Numbered from the stretch's first letter, positions 16,482 through 25,683 are shown. The stretch: 64,000 nucleotides of DNA from an uncultured Collinsella sp. (GCA_902494195.1 CABUSH010000001.1:62001-126000), one strand, 5' to 3'. Notes: a model not told the origin generated them from the sequence alone. Made by a program: numbers and translations.

Positions 16482-16500
16482 TTCCAGCTTAAGCCCATTG

Positions 16501-16517
16501 TATTCCATTTTGGAATA
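16501..16517. promoter_or_regulatory. Palindrome upstream of operon promoter, candidate operator
   Basis: TATTCCA-TTT-TGGAATA is a perfect 7-bp inverted repeat about 20 bp upstream of the candidate -35. This is a typical activator position. Confidence 0.45.
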
Positions 16518-16587
16518 GAACTAGCCGCTCACGCGCGAACCTCGCCCGCTCAACGAGACAAGCGCTAACAGCACGGGCTTAGACAGA

Positions 16588-16624
16588 AAACGGTCGGCCC
16601 GCATCCGTTGCGGGCCGACCGTTT
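16588..16624. terminator. Terminator after the HTH-aminotransferase gene
   Basis: AAACGGTCGGCCCGC (16588-16602) and its perfect complement (16610-16624) form a long GC stem. On the minus strand it is followed by TTTTC, 21 bp after the aminotransferase stop. Confidence 0.82.
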
Positions 16625-16645
16625 CATTACAGGCTACCTTTGCCG

Positions 16646-18166
16646 TTACGCCTGGCGGTAATGGTCAAAGAAGTCGGCGAGGTCTTCGAGGGACTCTTTG
16701 AGTACTTCCATGCGCGGCAGGTACACGATACGGAAGTGGTCGGGCTCAGCCCAGTTGAAGCCGCCGCCGCGCGTGATCAGGATCTTCTTCTCGTGCAGCA
16801 GGTCAAGGGCGAACTGCTCGTCATCGGTGATGTTGAACTTCTTCACATCCATCTTGGGGAAGATGTAGAACGCCGCGCGCGGCTTAACCACCGAGATGCC
16901 GTCAATCTTGTTAAGCGCCTCATACACAAAGTTGCGCTGCTCGTAGACACGGCCGCCAGGACGGATGTAGTCGTTAACGGACTGATGACCACCGAGTGCC
17001 GTCTGAACGATCGACTGAGCCGGCACGTTGGAGCACAGGCGCATGTTGGAGAGCATGTTGATACCCATGATGAAGTCGCTCATGCAGCGCTGGTTGCCCG
17101 AAAGCACCATCCAGCCAATACGATAGCCCGCAATCATGTGCGACTTGGAAAGGCCGCTAAAGGTGACACAGGGCAGATCGGGAGCGAGCGAGGCAATCGA
17201 GACGTGCTCATAGCCGTCCATGCACAGGCGGTCGTAAATCTCGTCTGCAAAAATCATGAGCTGGTGCCTGCGCGCAACCTCAACGATGCCCTCGAGCACC
17301 TCACGCGGATAGACGGAACCCGTGGGGTTGTTAGGGTTGATGATGACGAGGGCTTTGGTCGCGCTCGTGATCTTGGACTCCATATCCTCCAGGTCGGGAT
17401 ACCAATCCGCCTGCTCATCACACAAATAATGTACGGGATGACCGCCGGCAAGGGTTGCGCACGCCGTCCAGAGCGGATAGTCAGGGCTGGGGATCAGAAT
17501 CTCGTCGCCATTGTCGAGCAGCGCGTTCATCGAAAGCTGAATGAGCTCGGACACGCCGTTGCCCGTGTAGATATGCTCCATCTGAACGTTGGGCAGGCCC
17601 TTGATCTGCGAATACTGCATGATCGCCTTGCGCGCGGAGAACAAGCCGCGCGAGTTGGAATAGCCTTCGCAGTCGGGCAGCTGCTGGCGCATGTCCTTGA
17701 TGACCTCGTCGGGCGTGCGGAAACCGAAGGGCGCCGGGTTGCCGATATTGAGCTTGAGGATGCGCTCGCCCTCGTCCTCCATACGGGCAGCCTCGTCGAC
17801 GACGGGACCGCGCACGTCATACAGGACGTTATCGAGCTTGGTGGATTTAGAAAAAGTACGCATGGTGGTGCTCCTTGCAATTTGAGCTGAGGGATGGGGT
17901 TCGGGCTTGGAATCGTTGCGGGGTGATGATGCCTCGCCTTGATCGGCGTCGCCGGCAAGCAGCCAGGTAACATCGACCTCCAAAATACGGGCGAGCAGCT
18001 CAGCCACATCGCGCCGCGGGATCGTCTTGCCGCTCACATATTGGCTCATCTGACTCTTGCCGAGTTTTTTGCCGAGCATCTCCGATGCGCGGATTACGTC
18101 CGACTGGCGAACGTCGCGATCGGACATAGTCTGTCGCAGGCGATCGCTAAACGTCTCTTGGGCCAC
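16646..18166 (-). CDS. XRE HTH domain fused to AlaA-type aminotransferase
   Basis: 506 residues. Residues 1-70 are an XRE-type helix-turn-helix (RQSDVIRASEMLGKKLGKSQMSQYVSGK). A Pro/Ser-rich linker precedes a fold-type I aminotransferase like E. coli AlaA, which makes alanine from pyruvate and glutamate: INPNNPTGSVYPREV, IFADEIYDRL and FSGLSKSHMIAGYRIGW with the PLP Lys. The full start is GTG at 18166 (AAGGAGG upstream). An internal ATG at 17863 has its own AAGGAG and would give a 405-residue stand-alone aminotransferase, so two products are possible. Palindromic GTTCAATT sites upstream suggest autoregulation. Confidence 0.88.
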   Translation of the reverse strand: MAQETFSDRLRQTMSDRDVRQSDVIRASEMLGKKLGKSQMSQYVSGKTIPRRDVAELLARILEVDVTWLLAGDADQGEASSPRNDSKPEPHPSAQIARSTTMRTFSKSTKLDNVLYDVRGPVVDEAARMEDEGERILKLNIGNPAPFGFRTPDEVIKDMRQQLPDCEGYSNSRGLFSARKAIMQYSQIKGLPNVQMEHIYTGNGVSELIQLSMNALLDNGDEILIPSPDYPLWTACATLAGGHPVHYLCDEQADWYPDLEDMESKITSATKALVIINPNNPTGSVYPREVLEGIVEVARRHQLMIFADEIYDRLCMDGYEHVSIASLAPDLPCVTFSGLSKSHMIAGYRIGWMVLSGNQRCMSDFIMGINMLSNMRLCSNVPAQSIVQTALGGHQSVNDYIRPGGRVYEQRNFVYEALNKIDGISVVKPRAAFYIFPKMDVKKFNITDDEQFALDLLHEKKILITRGGGFNWAEPDHFRIVYLPRMEVLKESLEDLADFFDHYRQA

Positions 18167-18186
18167 TAGAACCTCCTTGCTGGCAA

Positions 18187-18270
18187 AGTTCAATTTATAG
18201 AATACGAATTGAACCAAGGTTCAATTTAGGCAGCAGTATAACGCGGCACCTCATTCGAAAGTTCAATTTC
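18187..18270. promoter_or_regulatory. Cluster of GTTCAATT half-sites, candidate operator of the XRE-aminotransferase
   Basis: AATTGAACC-AA-GGTTCAATT is a near-continuous palindrome at 18207-18226. Further GTTCAATT half-sites lie at 18189-18196 and about 18261-18268. All are just upstream of the fusion gene and overlap its likely promoter. Autoregulation by the N-terminal HTH is the simplest reading. Confidence 0.55.
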
Positions 18271-18328
18271 ATAAGAAAATGCACCAGACTCTGAGATTTG
18301 CCCAAAGTGGGCAATGACGCGCACACGT

Positions 18329-19186
18329 TTAGAGGTATTCGAGGAAACGGGCGGCGGCAAGCGAAACATCGGCCGTTCGATATATCGCATTGATCTGCCG
18401 ATGAGGATGTCCCTCGAGCGGACGCACGGCAACATCGAACTGACAGCGACGCAAGATGAGCGCGGGAAGAATGCTAACGCCCAGGCCGTCCTCGACCATA
18501 GCCATAATCGCATAGTCATCCCAGGTCGACAGCTTAGAGCGCACCGCCAGGCCCGCGCGGCGAAACAGCGGCGTAATCTCGTCGTCGCTACCGCGTTCCA
18601 GCAGGATAAACTGCTCGTTGGCCAAATCGGCAAGGGAAACGACCTCCGCGGTGGCAAGCGAGGAGTCCGCTGGCACCACGGCCATCAGCTCGTCTTGCAC
18701 CAACGGTCGCGACGCCATGCCGGCGCCGCGTGGCTCGCGCGGAATAAAGCCCAGGTCGCAGCGACCTTCCGCCACCCATTGTTCAATCTCTGAGTAATCG
18801 CCCATCAGCAACTCATAATCGACGTCCGGATGATCGGCGCGAAAGCGCGCAATCACCGGCGGCAGCACGTGGGTCGCCACACTCGAAAACGTACCGATGC
18901 AGATTTTGCCGCGCATGAGTCCACGCATCTCATCCACCCGTCGCTGCAAGCGAGTGAATTCCTCGCAGAGCGCCTCGACAGCCGGCATGACCTGCCGCCC
19001 GTCGGCAGAAAGAGCCACGCCCTCGCGACTGCGGTCGAGCACCTTAAAACCCCAGTCGGCCTCAAGATCGGCCACCATACGGCTCACGCCCGACTGCGAA
19101 TAGCTCAGGCGCTCGGCAGCACGCGTAAAGCTTCCGGCGCGCACCGTCTCCAGCAGCACCTGCATCTTTTGGATATTGGTCTCCAC
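18329..19186 (-). CDS. LysR-family regulator (pair 1, divergent from EamA transporter)
   Basis: About 285 residues. An HTH (SFTRAAERLSYSQSGVSRMV) and effector domain are present, with a characteristic DDYAIMAMVEDGLGVSILP segment shared with the LysR at 60335-61201. The GTG at 19186 with GGTGGGGA upstream is preferred; an ATG at 19207 lacks a ribosome site and adds seven residues. It is divergent from the EamA gene at 19305, its probable target. Confidence 0.88.
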   Translation of the reverse strand: METNIQKMQVLLETVRAGSFTRAAERLSYSQSGVSRMVADLEADWGFKVLDRSREGVALSADGRQVMPAVEALCEEFTRLQRRVDEMRGLMRGKICIGTFSSVATHVLPPVIARFRADHPDVDYELLMGDYSEIEQWVAEGRCDLGFIPREPRGAGMASRPLVQDELMAVVPADSSLATAEVVSLADLANEQFILLERGSDDEITPLFRRAGLAVRSKLSTWDDYAIMAMVEDGLGVSILPALILRRCQFDVAVRPLEGHPHRQINAIYRTADVSLAAARFLEYL

Positions 19187-19258
19187 GGCACGTCCCCACC
19201 CTTGCATGAGTTTTTGTCATGTTTTCCATGCATTATATTCGCTTTTCTTCTAAAGCCA

Positions 19259-19275
19259 GTTCACCCATAGTGAAC
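19259..19275. promoter_or_regulatory. Inverted repeat in the LysR/EamA divergent region
   Basis: GTTCAC-CCATA-GTGAAC is a perfect inverted repeat midway between the divergent genes. A perfect TATAAT (complement of 19232-19237) lies just downstream on the LysR side. It is a candidate LysR binding site. Confidence 0.5.
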
Positions 19276-19304
19276 ATGTTCGGATATAGAGGGGATGTCA
19301 GCGC

Positions 19305-20216
19305 ATGAACAACGGACTGTTTACATACTTAGCAGCATTACTGTTGTTTGGCTCTAACGGCATCATCGCCGCAGCTATCGCACTGCCGAGCTCCGATATC
19401 GTGCTGCTGCGCACTTTTCTGGGAGCCCTCTCGCTTTTAACCATCCTCGCCACTACCCAACACCATAAGTTGCAGGCGCCATCTCGTCCCCGCGAAGCCG
19501 CGGCCCTCCTCCTCTCGGGAGCTGCGCTGGGCGCCAGCTGGATTTTTCTGTTCCGCGCCTACCAGACGATCGGCGTCGGCGTATCCTCGCTGCTGTACTA
19601 CTGCGGCCCCATCATTGTCATGGCGCTCTCCCCGCTCATCTTTGGCGAAAAGCTGACCGGCGGCAAAATCGCCGGCTTTGTCGCCGTCGCCTGTGGTGCT
19701 TTTCTCATTGCAGCGCAAGGTCTAGGCGGCAATATGCCCATTGCGGGCATCGTCTGTGGAATCGCCTCGGCCTTCTGCTATGCATTGATGGTCATCGCTA
19801 GCAAGGGTGCGCCGCACATCGAGGGCCTCGAGAACTCCACGCTCCAGGTGTGCGCCGCCTTTGTGACCGCACTGGTCCTCACGCTCATCACGCAGGGCGC
19901 TCCCTCATTCCTGTCCGCCGGTATCGCCGCCAGTATTGATTGGCGCGCCGTCGCTATGCTCGGCGTCGTCAACACCGGCATCGGTTGCCTGCTCTACTTT
20001 AGCGCCGTCGCCAAGCTGCCCGTCCAGACCGTCGCTGTCGTCGGCTACCTCGAGCCGCTTTCGGCGGTCGTGTTCTCGGCCGCCCTTTTGGGTGAAGCCA
20101 TAACACCGGTCCGCCTGATGGGCGCCGCGCTTATCATCGGCGGCGCGATTTTTTGCGAACTCGCCGGCAAACGCGCAAACGCCAAGGCTGGCATCGCCCA
20201 GACAGCACGTGCTTAA
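19305..20216 (+). CDS. EamA/DMT-family transporter (pair 1)
   Basis: 303 residues with about ten transmembrane helices in two EamA repeats. The segment ending GEKLTGGKIAGFVAVACGAFLI closes repeat 1 and GEAITPVRLMGAALIIGGAIF closes repeat 2, both typical. Drug/metabolite transporters export amino acids or other metabolites; the substrate is unknown. AGAGGGGA lies upstream of the ATG. It is controlled in all likelihood by the divergent LysR. Confidence 0.92.
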   Translation: MNNGLFTYLAALLLFGSNGIIAAAIALPSSDIVLLRTFLGALSLLTILATTQHHKLQAPSRPREAAALLLSGAALGASWIFLFRAYQTIGVGVSSLLYYCGPIIVMALSPLIFGEKLTGGKIAGFVAVACGAFLIAAQGLGGNMPIAGIVCGIASAFCYALMVIASKGAPHIEGLENSTLQVCAAFVTALVLTLITQGAPSFLSAGIAASIDWRAVAMLGVVNTGIGCLLYFSAVAKLPVQTVAVVGYLEPLSAVVFSAALLGEAITPVRLMGAALIIGGAIFCELAGKRANAKAGIAQTARA

Positions 20217-20249
20217 AAGCCCTGCTTTGAAATGCTACCTGCATAGATA

Positions 20250-20273
20250 AATAATCCCCAGCTGAGGATTATT
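20250..20273. repeat. Short inverted repeat between EamA and kup
   Basis: AATAATCC (20250-20257) pairs with GGATTATT (20266-20273). It could be a weak terminator of the EamA gene or an operator of kup. No riboswitch consensus was recognised in this leader. Confidence 0.4.
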
Positions 20274-20372
20274 GTCTAAAATAACCCGATGTGCCAAACT
20301 GCTCTTGTATGTATAAAGACGGCATAAAGTTTTTTGTCCTAGACAGATAACCGGATGTCTAAGGGAGTCCTC

Positions 20373-22604
20373 GTGGCACACAACAAACTGGAGGCAAACC
20401 TCCAAGACCAGCGCGGGCAAGGCGGGCACGGAGCCATCCCCCTCTCCGCTGGCATGCTGCTCGTAACGCTCGGCGTCGTCTATGGCGACATCGGCACGAG
20501 CCCCATGTACACCATGAAATCAATCGTCGCCAACAACGGCGGCATCGGTACCGTCAGCGAGGACATGATCCTGGGCGCGCTTTCGCTCGTCATCTGGACC
20601 ATGACGCTCGTGACCACGGTCAAGTACGTGGTAATCGCCATGAAGGCCGACAACCACAACGAAGGCGGCATCTTCGCCCTGTTCAGTCTCGTGCGCAAGG
20701 TGGCGCCATGGCTGATTCTCCCCGCCATGATCGGCGGCGCGGCGCTGCTCGCTGACGGCATCCTCACCCCCGCCGTCACGGTTACCACGGCCATCGAGGG
20801 CTTGCGCACTATCGAGTGGGGCCATGCGCTTTTGGGTGACGACCAGACCAACGTAATCATCATCACCATCATCATTATCTGCGGCCTGTTTGCCATGCAG
20901 CGCGCCGGCACCTCGTCAATCGGCAAGCTGTTCGGCCCGCTTATGACGCTGTGGTTCCTGTTCTTGGCTGGCGCCGGCCTGTTCAACATGCTCGGCAACT
21001 TGTCCATCCTGCGCGCGCTCAACCCCATCCGTGGCATCATGTTCCTGTTCTCGCCCATCAACCACTCGGGTATTATGGTGCTCGGCTTCGTCTTCCTGTC
21101 GACGACCGGCGCCGAGGCGCTCTATTCGGACATGGGTCACGTGGGCAAGGCTAACATTTACGCATCCTGGCCGTTCGTAAAGGCGGCCCTCATCCTTAAC
21201 TATCTGGGTCAGGGCGCTTGGCTGCTCGCCAACAATTCCAATCCCCAGATGCTCGCGATGGATATCGTCAACCCGTTCTATATGATGCTTCCCGAGCCCC
21301 TGCGCCCCTTTGCCATCGTGCTTTCGGCCGTGGCGGCCATCATTGCCTCGCAGGCGCTCATCACCGGCTCGTTCTCGCTGGTATCCGAGGCAACGCGTCT
21401 CAACCTTATGCCGCATCTGCGCATCCACTACCCCAGCGACACCAAGGGGCAGCTCTATATTCCGCTCGTCAACAACATCATGTGGGTCGGCTGCATCTTC
21501 ATCGTGCTGCTGTTCCAAAACTCCGAGCGCATGGAGAGCGCCTACGGCCTCGCCATTACCGTGACCATGCTCATGACCACGACGCTTTTGACGAGCTACA
21601 TCGCCGGCATCCTCAAGCACAGGCTGGGTGCCTGCGTCTTCGCCCTGCTCTTTGGTGCCATTGAGCTGTGCTTCTTCGCCTCGTGCCTCACCATGTTCTT
21701 TGACGGCGGCTATGTAATGATCTTCTTGGCCGCACTGCTGTTTGGCCTTATGTATGTGTGGCGCCGCGGCACCGCCATCGAGCGCACGCAGACGATCCTG
21801 CTGCCCGTCTCCAAGTACATCGATCAGCTCAACCGCCTGCGCAACGACGAGACCTACCCCGTGCTCGCCGACAATCTGGTGTTCCTCACCAACAGCCCCG
21901 ATCCGCTCACACTCGACCGCGACGTGCTCTATTCCATCCTGGACAAGCACCCCAAGCGCGCCAAGGCATATTGGTTCATCAACGTGCACGTTACCGACGA
22001 ACCCTATACGCACGAGTATTCCGTCGAGACCTTTGGCACGGACTTTTTGTTCCGCGTGCGCCTGGACCTGGGCTTTAAGGTCAACCAGCGCGTCAACGCC
22101 TATCTGCGTCAGATCGTCGGCGACTTGATGGCATCGGGCGAGCTGCCGCCGCAACATCACACCTACTCCATCTACGAGACGCGCGGCAACGTAGGTGACT
22201 TCCGCTTTTGCATGCTGCGCAAGATGCTTGCCCCCGAAACGGACATCAACCGCAATGACCACCGCGTGATGGCCATCAAGTACGCCGTCCGCCGCGCCTG
22301 CGGAAGCCCGGCACGCTGGTACGGTCTCGAGAGCTCGGCCATCATCATTGAGTACGTACCGCTCTTTGCCCGCATGCGCCCGGCCGTTAAGCTCGTGCGC
22401 ACCCAGGTGCCGCTCGAGGTTCAGATCGAAGAGGCCGAGGAAATGGAAGTCGACATCTTCTCGGACGACTTGGTCAACGGCAACGAAGCCGGTAAGGACA
22501 TGAACGTCGATCCCACCGAGTTGCTCGAGAGCGTCGCCGATACGCCCGAACAGCAACAGCTCGACGGCCTCGAGAACGAACAACTCAACGACGCCAACTT
22601 CTAG
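20373..22604 (+). CDS. kup: Low-affinity potassium uptake protein Kup
   Basis: 743 residues. The KUP/HAK/KT signature GVVYGDIGTSPMYT is at the N-terminus, followed by twelve predicted membrane helices and a long cytoplasmic tail, matching the family. It is a K+/H+ symporter. The GTG at 20373 follows AAGGGAG with good spacing and is preferred over the ATG at 20355. The tail ends in an acidic stretch. A terminator follows directly; it is probably monocistronic. Confidence 0.95.
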   Translation: MAHNKLEANLQDQRGQGGHGAIPLSAGMLLVTLGVVYGDIGTSPMYTMKSIVANNGGIGTVSEDMILGALSLVIWTMTLVTTVKYVVIAMKADNHNEGGIFALFSLVRKVAPWLILPAMIGGAALLADGILTPAVTVTTAIEGLRTIEWGHALLGDDQTNVIIITIIIICGLFAMQRAGTSSIGKLFGPLMTLWFLFLAGAGLFNMLGNLSILRALNPIRGIMFLFSPINHSGIMVLGFVFLSTTGAEALYSDMGHVGKANIYASWPFVKAALILNYLGQGAWLLANNSNPQMLAMDIVNPFYMMLPEPLRPFAIVLSAVAAIIASQALITGSFSLVSEATRLNLMPHLRIHYPSDTKGQLYIPLVNNIMWVGCIFIVLLFQNSERMESAYGLAITVTMLMTTTLLTSYIAGILKHRLGACVFALLFGAIELCFFASCLTMFFDGGYVMIFLAALLFGLMYVWRRGTAIERTQTILLPVSKYIDQLNRLRNDETYPVLADNLVFLTNSPDPLTLDRDVLYSILDKHPKRAKAYWFINVHVTDEPYTHEYSVETFGTDFLFRVRLDLGFKVNQRVNAYLRQIVGDLMASGELPPQHHTYSIYETRGNVGDFRFCMLRKMLAPETDINRNDHRVMAIKYAVRRACGSPARWYGLESSAIIIEYVPLFARMRPAVKLVRTQVPLEVQIEEAEEMEVDIFSDDLVNGNEAGKDMNVDPTELLESVADTPEQQQLDGLENEQLNDANF

Positions 22605-22624
22605 CGGCGCCATAAATCAACGAC

Positions 22625-22663
22625 AGCGGCCCTGCGTCTCACGATCTGCCAGGGCCGCTTTTG
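22625..22663 (+). terminator. Terminator after kup
   Basis: AGCGGCCCTG (22625-22634) pairs with CAGGGCCGCT (22650-22659), then TTTTG. It resembles the hairpin at 24658-24697. Confidence 0.85.
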
Positions 22664-22676
22664 TCTACGTTTTTGG

Positions 22677-22707
22677 CCAGGTAAAACACCTTTGAGGCTT
22701 TACCTGG
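22677..22707. repeat. Inverted repeat in the kup/lipoprotein gap
   Basis: CCAGGTAAA (22677-22685) and TTTACCTGG (22699-22707) are perfect complements with a 13-nt loop. Role unknown. The remaining ~100 bp before the lipoprotein gene show nothing recognisable. Confidence 0.5.
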
Positions 22708-22815
22708 ACGTAATCGTAGACTGCTATTCGGCATTTCCGGGGCTAGACAACCGCCTGGCCCCAATCGGTCATATAACCCTAGCCCACATTGAAATGCCAT
22801 CGAAAAAGAAGCAGG

Positions 22816-24366
22816 CTATAGAGACTGGTCTCTCACCCACTCGATGAGTTCGGGAATCGCATAAGCGTATTGCCAGGTAAAGTTATGAGTGTTTCCACCC
22901 TGGACCGTCTTGTCGGTGCTATCGAGAGTTCCCTTCTCTACATGAAGGAAAACGACATGCGCCCCATCGGTCACCGCTTGTTTACAGGCCGAGGAGCAGA
23001 CATCCGAGAGCTCGACCATAAGCTCATCGAGCGTCTTCTGGCTGCTAGCCGCCTTGGCTCCTTCCTGGTTACCCGAAGGGTTTTTCTCTCCCGTTGCGTC
23101 GTAATCAACCCACAGGCCACTCGTATGTCCTTCGCCGTCATAGTTATAGGCGCAATTCAGCTGCTTCTCAACATAAGGAATTCCGATACTCGCGACACCC
23201 TTCTCGGGATCCGTCATGCCGCCATAGGAATTGGAATCGTCTTCAGAAACGAATATCACCATGGGCGTCTTGGCAATCGGAGTCATGTTGCCTTGCCCGG
23301 CAACGAGCATAAGCGCTGCAAAGGAATTGTCATCGGGATGCTTGGAGGCATATTCGATGAGGGCCATGCACCCGGCAGATTCGCCCGTCCCGTAAATGCG
23401 ATCCGGATCGATTGAGTAACCCTGGTCGATCAGGTCCTCGATTACATGCAGGCAAGTCTCGATATCGCAACAAGTTCCAGCGATCGTCAGCACAAATTGT
23501 GACCCATCAGCCCAGGCAAGGGCTCCCAGACCTTGACGAAGATTCACCCTCACATCGCAGGTGGTTACCCCCGCATCCGGCAGGAAGAGCGTGATGGGGT
23601 ATTTCTTTGCCTTGTCGTAGTCGTCAGGCTGTGCCAAGGCAAACGAAGCATGGAATCCAGTTTTGGGGTCATCGTAGGTCCCTGCAACAAACTTGTCTGC
23701 CTCGGAGTTGAGAACAGTCGAAGCCACGAGATATCGGGAGGATGTCTCGTCGCCTGTAAGCTTTTTACCTGCAGAATCCTTAAGATCCTTTATTTGGGCG
23801 ATTTTGACGCAACCGCTATCAAGGGATACGGGACCGTTTGAGCCTACGCACCCACGCGTCATCTGAAACATCAACGTCTGTGCGCCCGCATCTGCTGGAT
23901 CGAGCTCGACGATGACGTACGTTCCCTTGCTTTTGCCCCCTTCATCACTCAGCTCGGCTTTGTCGTTTACATAGGCAGTGACAATCGAGCGTCCCAAAAC
24001 CGAGAAAGATCCCAGCCCCTTTTCCTGAGCCTGTTGACCGATGCCGCCATGTCCGGGATCAACCGAAGACGCATCGACATCCACGTCGTATTCAATCGCC
24101 ACGCCGACAATCTTCTCTCCGATTGCATATGTTTTCGCAAGTGCAGAAACAGAGATAACGTGCTCGTAGAATTCGCTAACGTCGCTATCCGTGCCACCCG
24201 ATTTGCCGTCGCTATCAACCTTCAGTGCATCATCCTTGCCGGCAGCCACGCTTCCCGCGCCACTTTCGCTTCCAGACGCGCAGCCAACAAGCATAGAGGC
24301 GGTGCCCGCCAGCATTGTGGCCCCACCGGCCGTTAAAAAGCTTCGCCGACTCATTTCGAAAGCCAT
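22816..24366 (-). CDS. Tat-exported lipoprotein with alpha/beta-hydrolase domain
   Basis: 516 residues. The N-terminus has a twin-arginine motif (SRRSFL) and a lipobox ending in LVGC, so it is exported folded and lipid-anchored. An N-terminal beta-rich domain (about 60-220) is followed by an alpha/beta hydrolase with GTGESAGC as the nucleophile elbow, a CDIETC segment, and a terminal NTHNFTW that may hold the catalytic His. It resembles PHB-depolymerase/feruloyl-esterase-like hydrolases. Substrate unknown. A second in-frame ATG four codons in is also possible. It stands alone between two similar hairpins. Confidence 0.8.
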   Translation of the reverse strand: MAFEMSRRSFLTAGGATMLAGTASMLVGCASGSESGAGSVAAGKDDALKVDSDGKSGGTDSDVSEFYEHVISVSALAKTYAIGEKIVGVAIEYDVDVDASSVDPGHGGIGQQAQEKGLGSFSVLGRSIVTAYVNDKAELSDEGGKSKGTYVIVELDPADAGAQTLMFQMTRGCVGSNGPVSLDSGCVKIAQIKDLKDSAGKKLTGDETSSRYLVASTVLNSEADKFVAGTYDDPKTGFHASFALAQPDDYDKAKKYPITLFLPDAGVTTCDVRVNLRQGLGALAWADGSQFVLTIAGTCCDIETCLHVIEDLIDQGYSIDPDRIYGTGESAGCMALIEYASKHPDDNSFAALMLVAGQGNMTPIAKTPMVIFVSEDDSNSYGGMTDPEKGVASIGIPYVEKQLNCAYNYDGEGHTSGLWVDYDATGEKNPSGNQEGAKAASSQKTLDELMVELSDVCSSACKQAVTDGAHVVFLHVEKGTLDSTDKTVQGGNTHNFTWQYAYAIPELIEWVRDQSL

Positions 24367-24657
24367 TTTTATTGCCCCGTTCCCCAGCCCGCTTCTGACT
24401 GGATTTTCAGCATTTCTAATCAGAAATTAACGAAACGGAGTCCGTGCCTTCGAAGCGCCAAAACAGGGAATCCGTTGATGCCAGATGCCCGGCGCGCCGC
24501 TCGGAAGTAAAACTAAAGAAATTTTATATAATCTAAATGAGCCAATCGATTCGCTTTTGAACGGCTATTATTCCAAAGATGAATTGAAGCTACCGTTTGT
24601 TTAATATATCTTGACAAAGTCATCGGCATCATGTTTGCCTTCAACTTCTGATCTACC
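24367..24657. other. AT-rich intergenic region upstream of the lipoprotein gene
   Basis: About 290 bp with clearly lower GC than its surroundings, holding runs such as AAATTTTATATAATC. It must contain the promoter of the minus-strand lipoprotein gene, but I cannot place one securely, and I see no gene or RNA motif. Confidence 0.5.
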
Positions 24658-24697
24658 AAGCGGCCCTGCGCCTCACGAGAGGCGCAGGGCCGCTTTG
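24658..24697. terminator. Hairpin after the bile salt hydrolase gene
   Basis: A long stem, CGGCCCTGCGCCTC with its perfect complement, has a 4-nt loop. It lies 20 bp after the minus-strand stop at 24718. The U tract is poor. The core GCGGCCCTGCG is shared with the terminator after kup. Confidence 0.65.
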
Positions 24698-24717
24698 CAT
24701 TGCAGTAAAGCTAACGG

Positions 24718-25683
24718 CTACGAACGGCGCGGCTCGGGAACCACGAGCCTATCGGGGCTCGCGCCCTCGGCATCCATCAGGCTCACGTAGCGAATCGACG
24801 GATCCCCATACATCGCGTAGTAATAATTGCCCGTGCGCGCGCTAAAGCATCCGGTGTAGATAGTCTTCTCGAACTTGCCATCGCCCATCCTGGACGCTCC
24901 CTCGATCATCACCACGCCCTCGAGCGAGCGAAACATGCGAACGACGTTTTCGGTCTCGCTCTCCTTTTGTGGGTAATTGGCATTGAGGTACGCCGCCTTT
25001 ACAAAACGGCTCGGCGAATAGCAATCGCCCGGAATGCCGCGCATGCCGGCACCGGCTCCATAGGGCTTAAGCTCGGCGGCACGCCATGTCGCCGTCTGCG
25101 GAAAATCGCTTGTGGCCGTGATATAGGTGCGCAGGTTTTCCATGTGCCACGGGAAAGTCGGCTGATTGGCAAGGGTGTCGACCGGATTGTCGTATACATG
25201 CAGGCCGTCAGCCATCATCTCGACCACGATGCTGCGCTGGCTGTCGCCGATAATCCAATGGAGCAGCGACACGCCCAGCCCCTCTCCGGCAGATTTGGCG
25301 ACAATCACCGTGTCGCGCAGCGCGGCCTCGACCTCATCGACCGTCGAGAACGTCGCTGCCACCCACAGGGGAAACTCATAGGCCGCGATATTGTTCTTGC
25401 CGTCGACAGGGCCCTCGGCATACTCGGCATAACCCGGGAAATTGAGGCCCGCCACGGCGAGGCCCGCATCGTTGCCGCAGTCGAAGAACATAGGGTAGTT
25501 CTCGTAATCGATGCACATGCCGATTACCGCGTGCGCCGCCGACGCATCGTCGATAAACGAATACGGGACGTGGAACCCGCGCGGCATCACGCGAACCTGT
25601 TGGCCGTAGTCAAAGCTCCAGTCTAGGTTGCGGCCTAGATACATGTGACCAGAATTACCGGTAAATCGAATGCTCGTACACAT
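24718..25683 (-). CDS. Choloylglycine hydrolase family (bile salt hydrolase)
   Basis: 321 residues. N-terminal nucleophile hydrolase that cleaves glycine or taurine from conjugated bile acids. After removal of Met1, Cys2 is the nucleophile. Conserved residues line up well: C2, R18 and D21 (LGRNLDW), N81 (AGLNFPG), N173 (LANQPTF) and R226 (YSPSRF). There is no signal peptide, as in known cytosolic enzymes. AGGAGG precedes the ATG at 25683, which must be the start because Cys2 has to follow it. Penicillin V acylase activity is the alternative within the family. Confidence 0.9.
   Translation of the reverse strand: MCTSIRFTGNSGHMYLGRNLDWSFDYGQQVRVMPRGFHVPYSFIDDASAAHAVIGMCIDYENYPMFFDCGNDAGLAVAGLNFPGYAEYAEGPVDGKNNIAAYEFPLWVAATFSTVDEVEAALRDTVIVAKSAGEGLGVSLLHWIIGDSQRSIVVEMMADGLHVYDNPVDTLANQPTFPWHMENLRTYITATSDFPQTATWRAAELKPYGAGAGMRGIPGDCYSPSRFVKAAYLNANYPQKESETENVVRMFRSLEGVVMIEGASRMGDGKFEKTIYTGCFSARTGNYYYAMYGDPSIRYVSLMDAEGASPDRLVVPEPRRS

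Noticed and set aside
20217..20372. Possible c-di-AMP (ydaO) riboswitch before kup
   Set aside because: The region is only about 155 bp and I do not see the conserved ydaO core; only a short inverted repeat is present.
20916..22613. Long open frame of about 565 codons antisense to kup
   Set aside because: It mirrors kup exactly and has no recognisable domain; high-GC genes often leave long antisense open frames.
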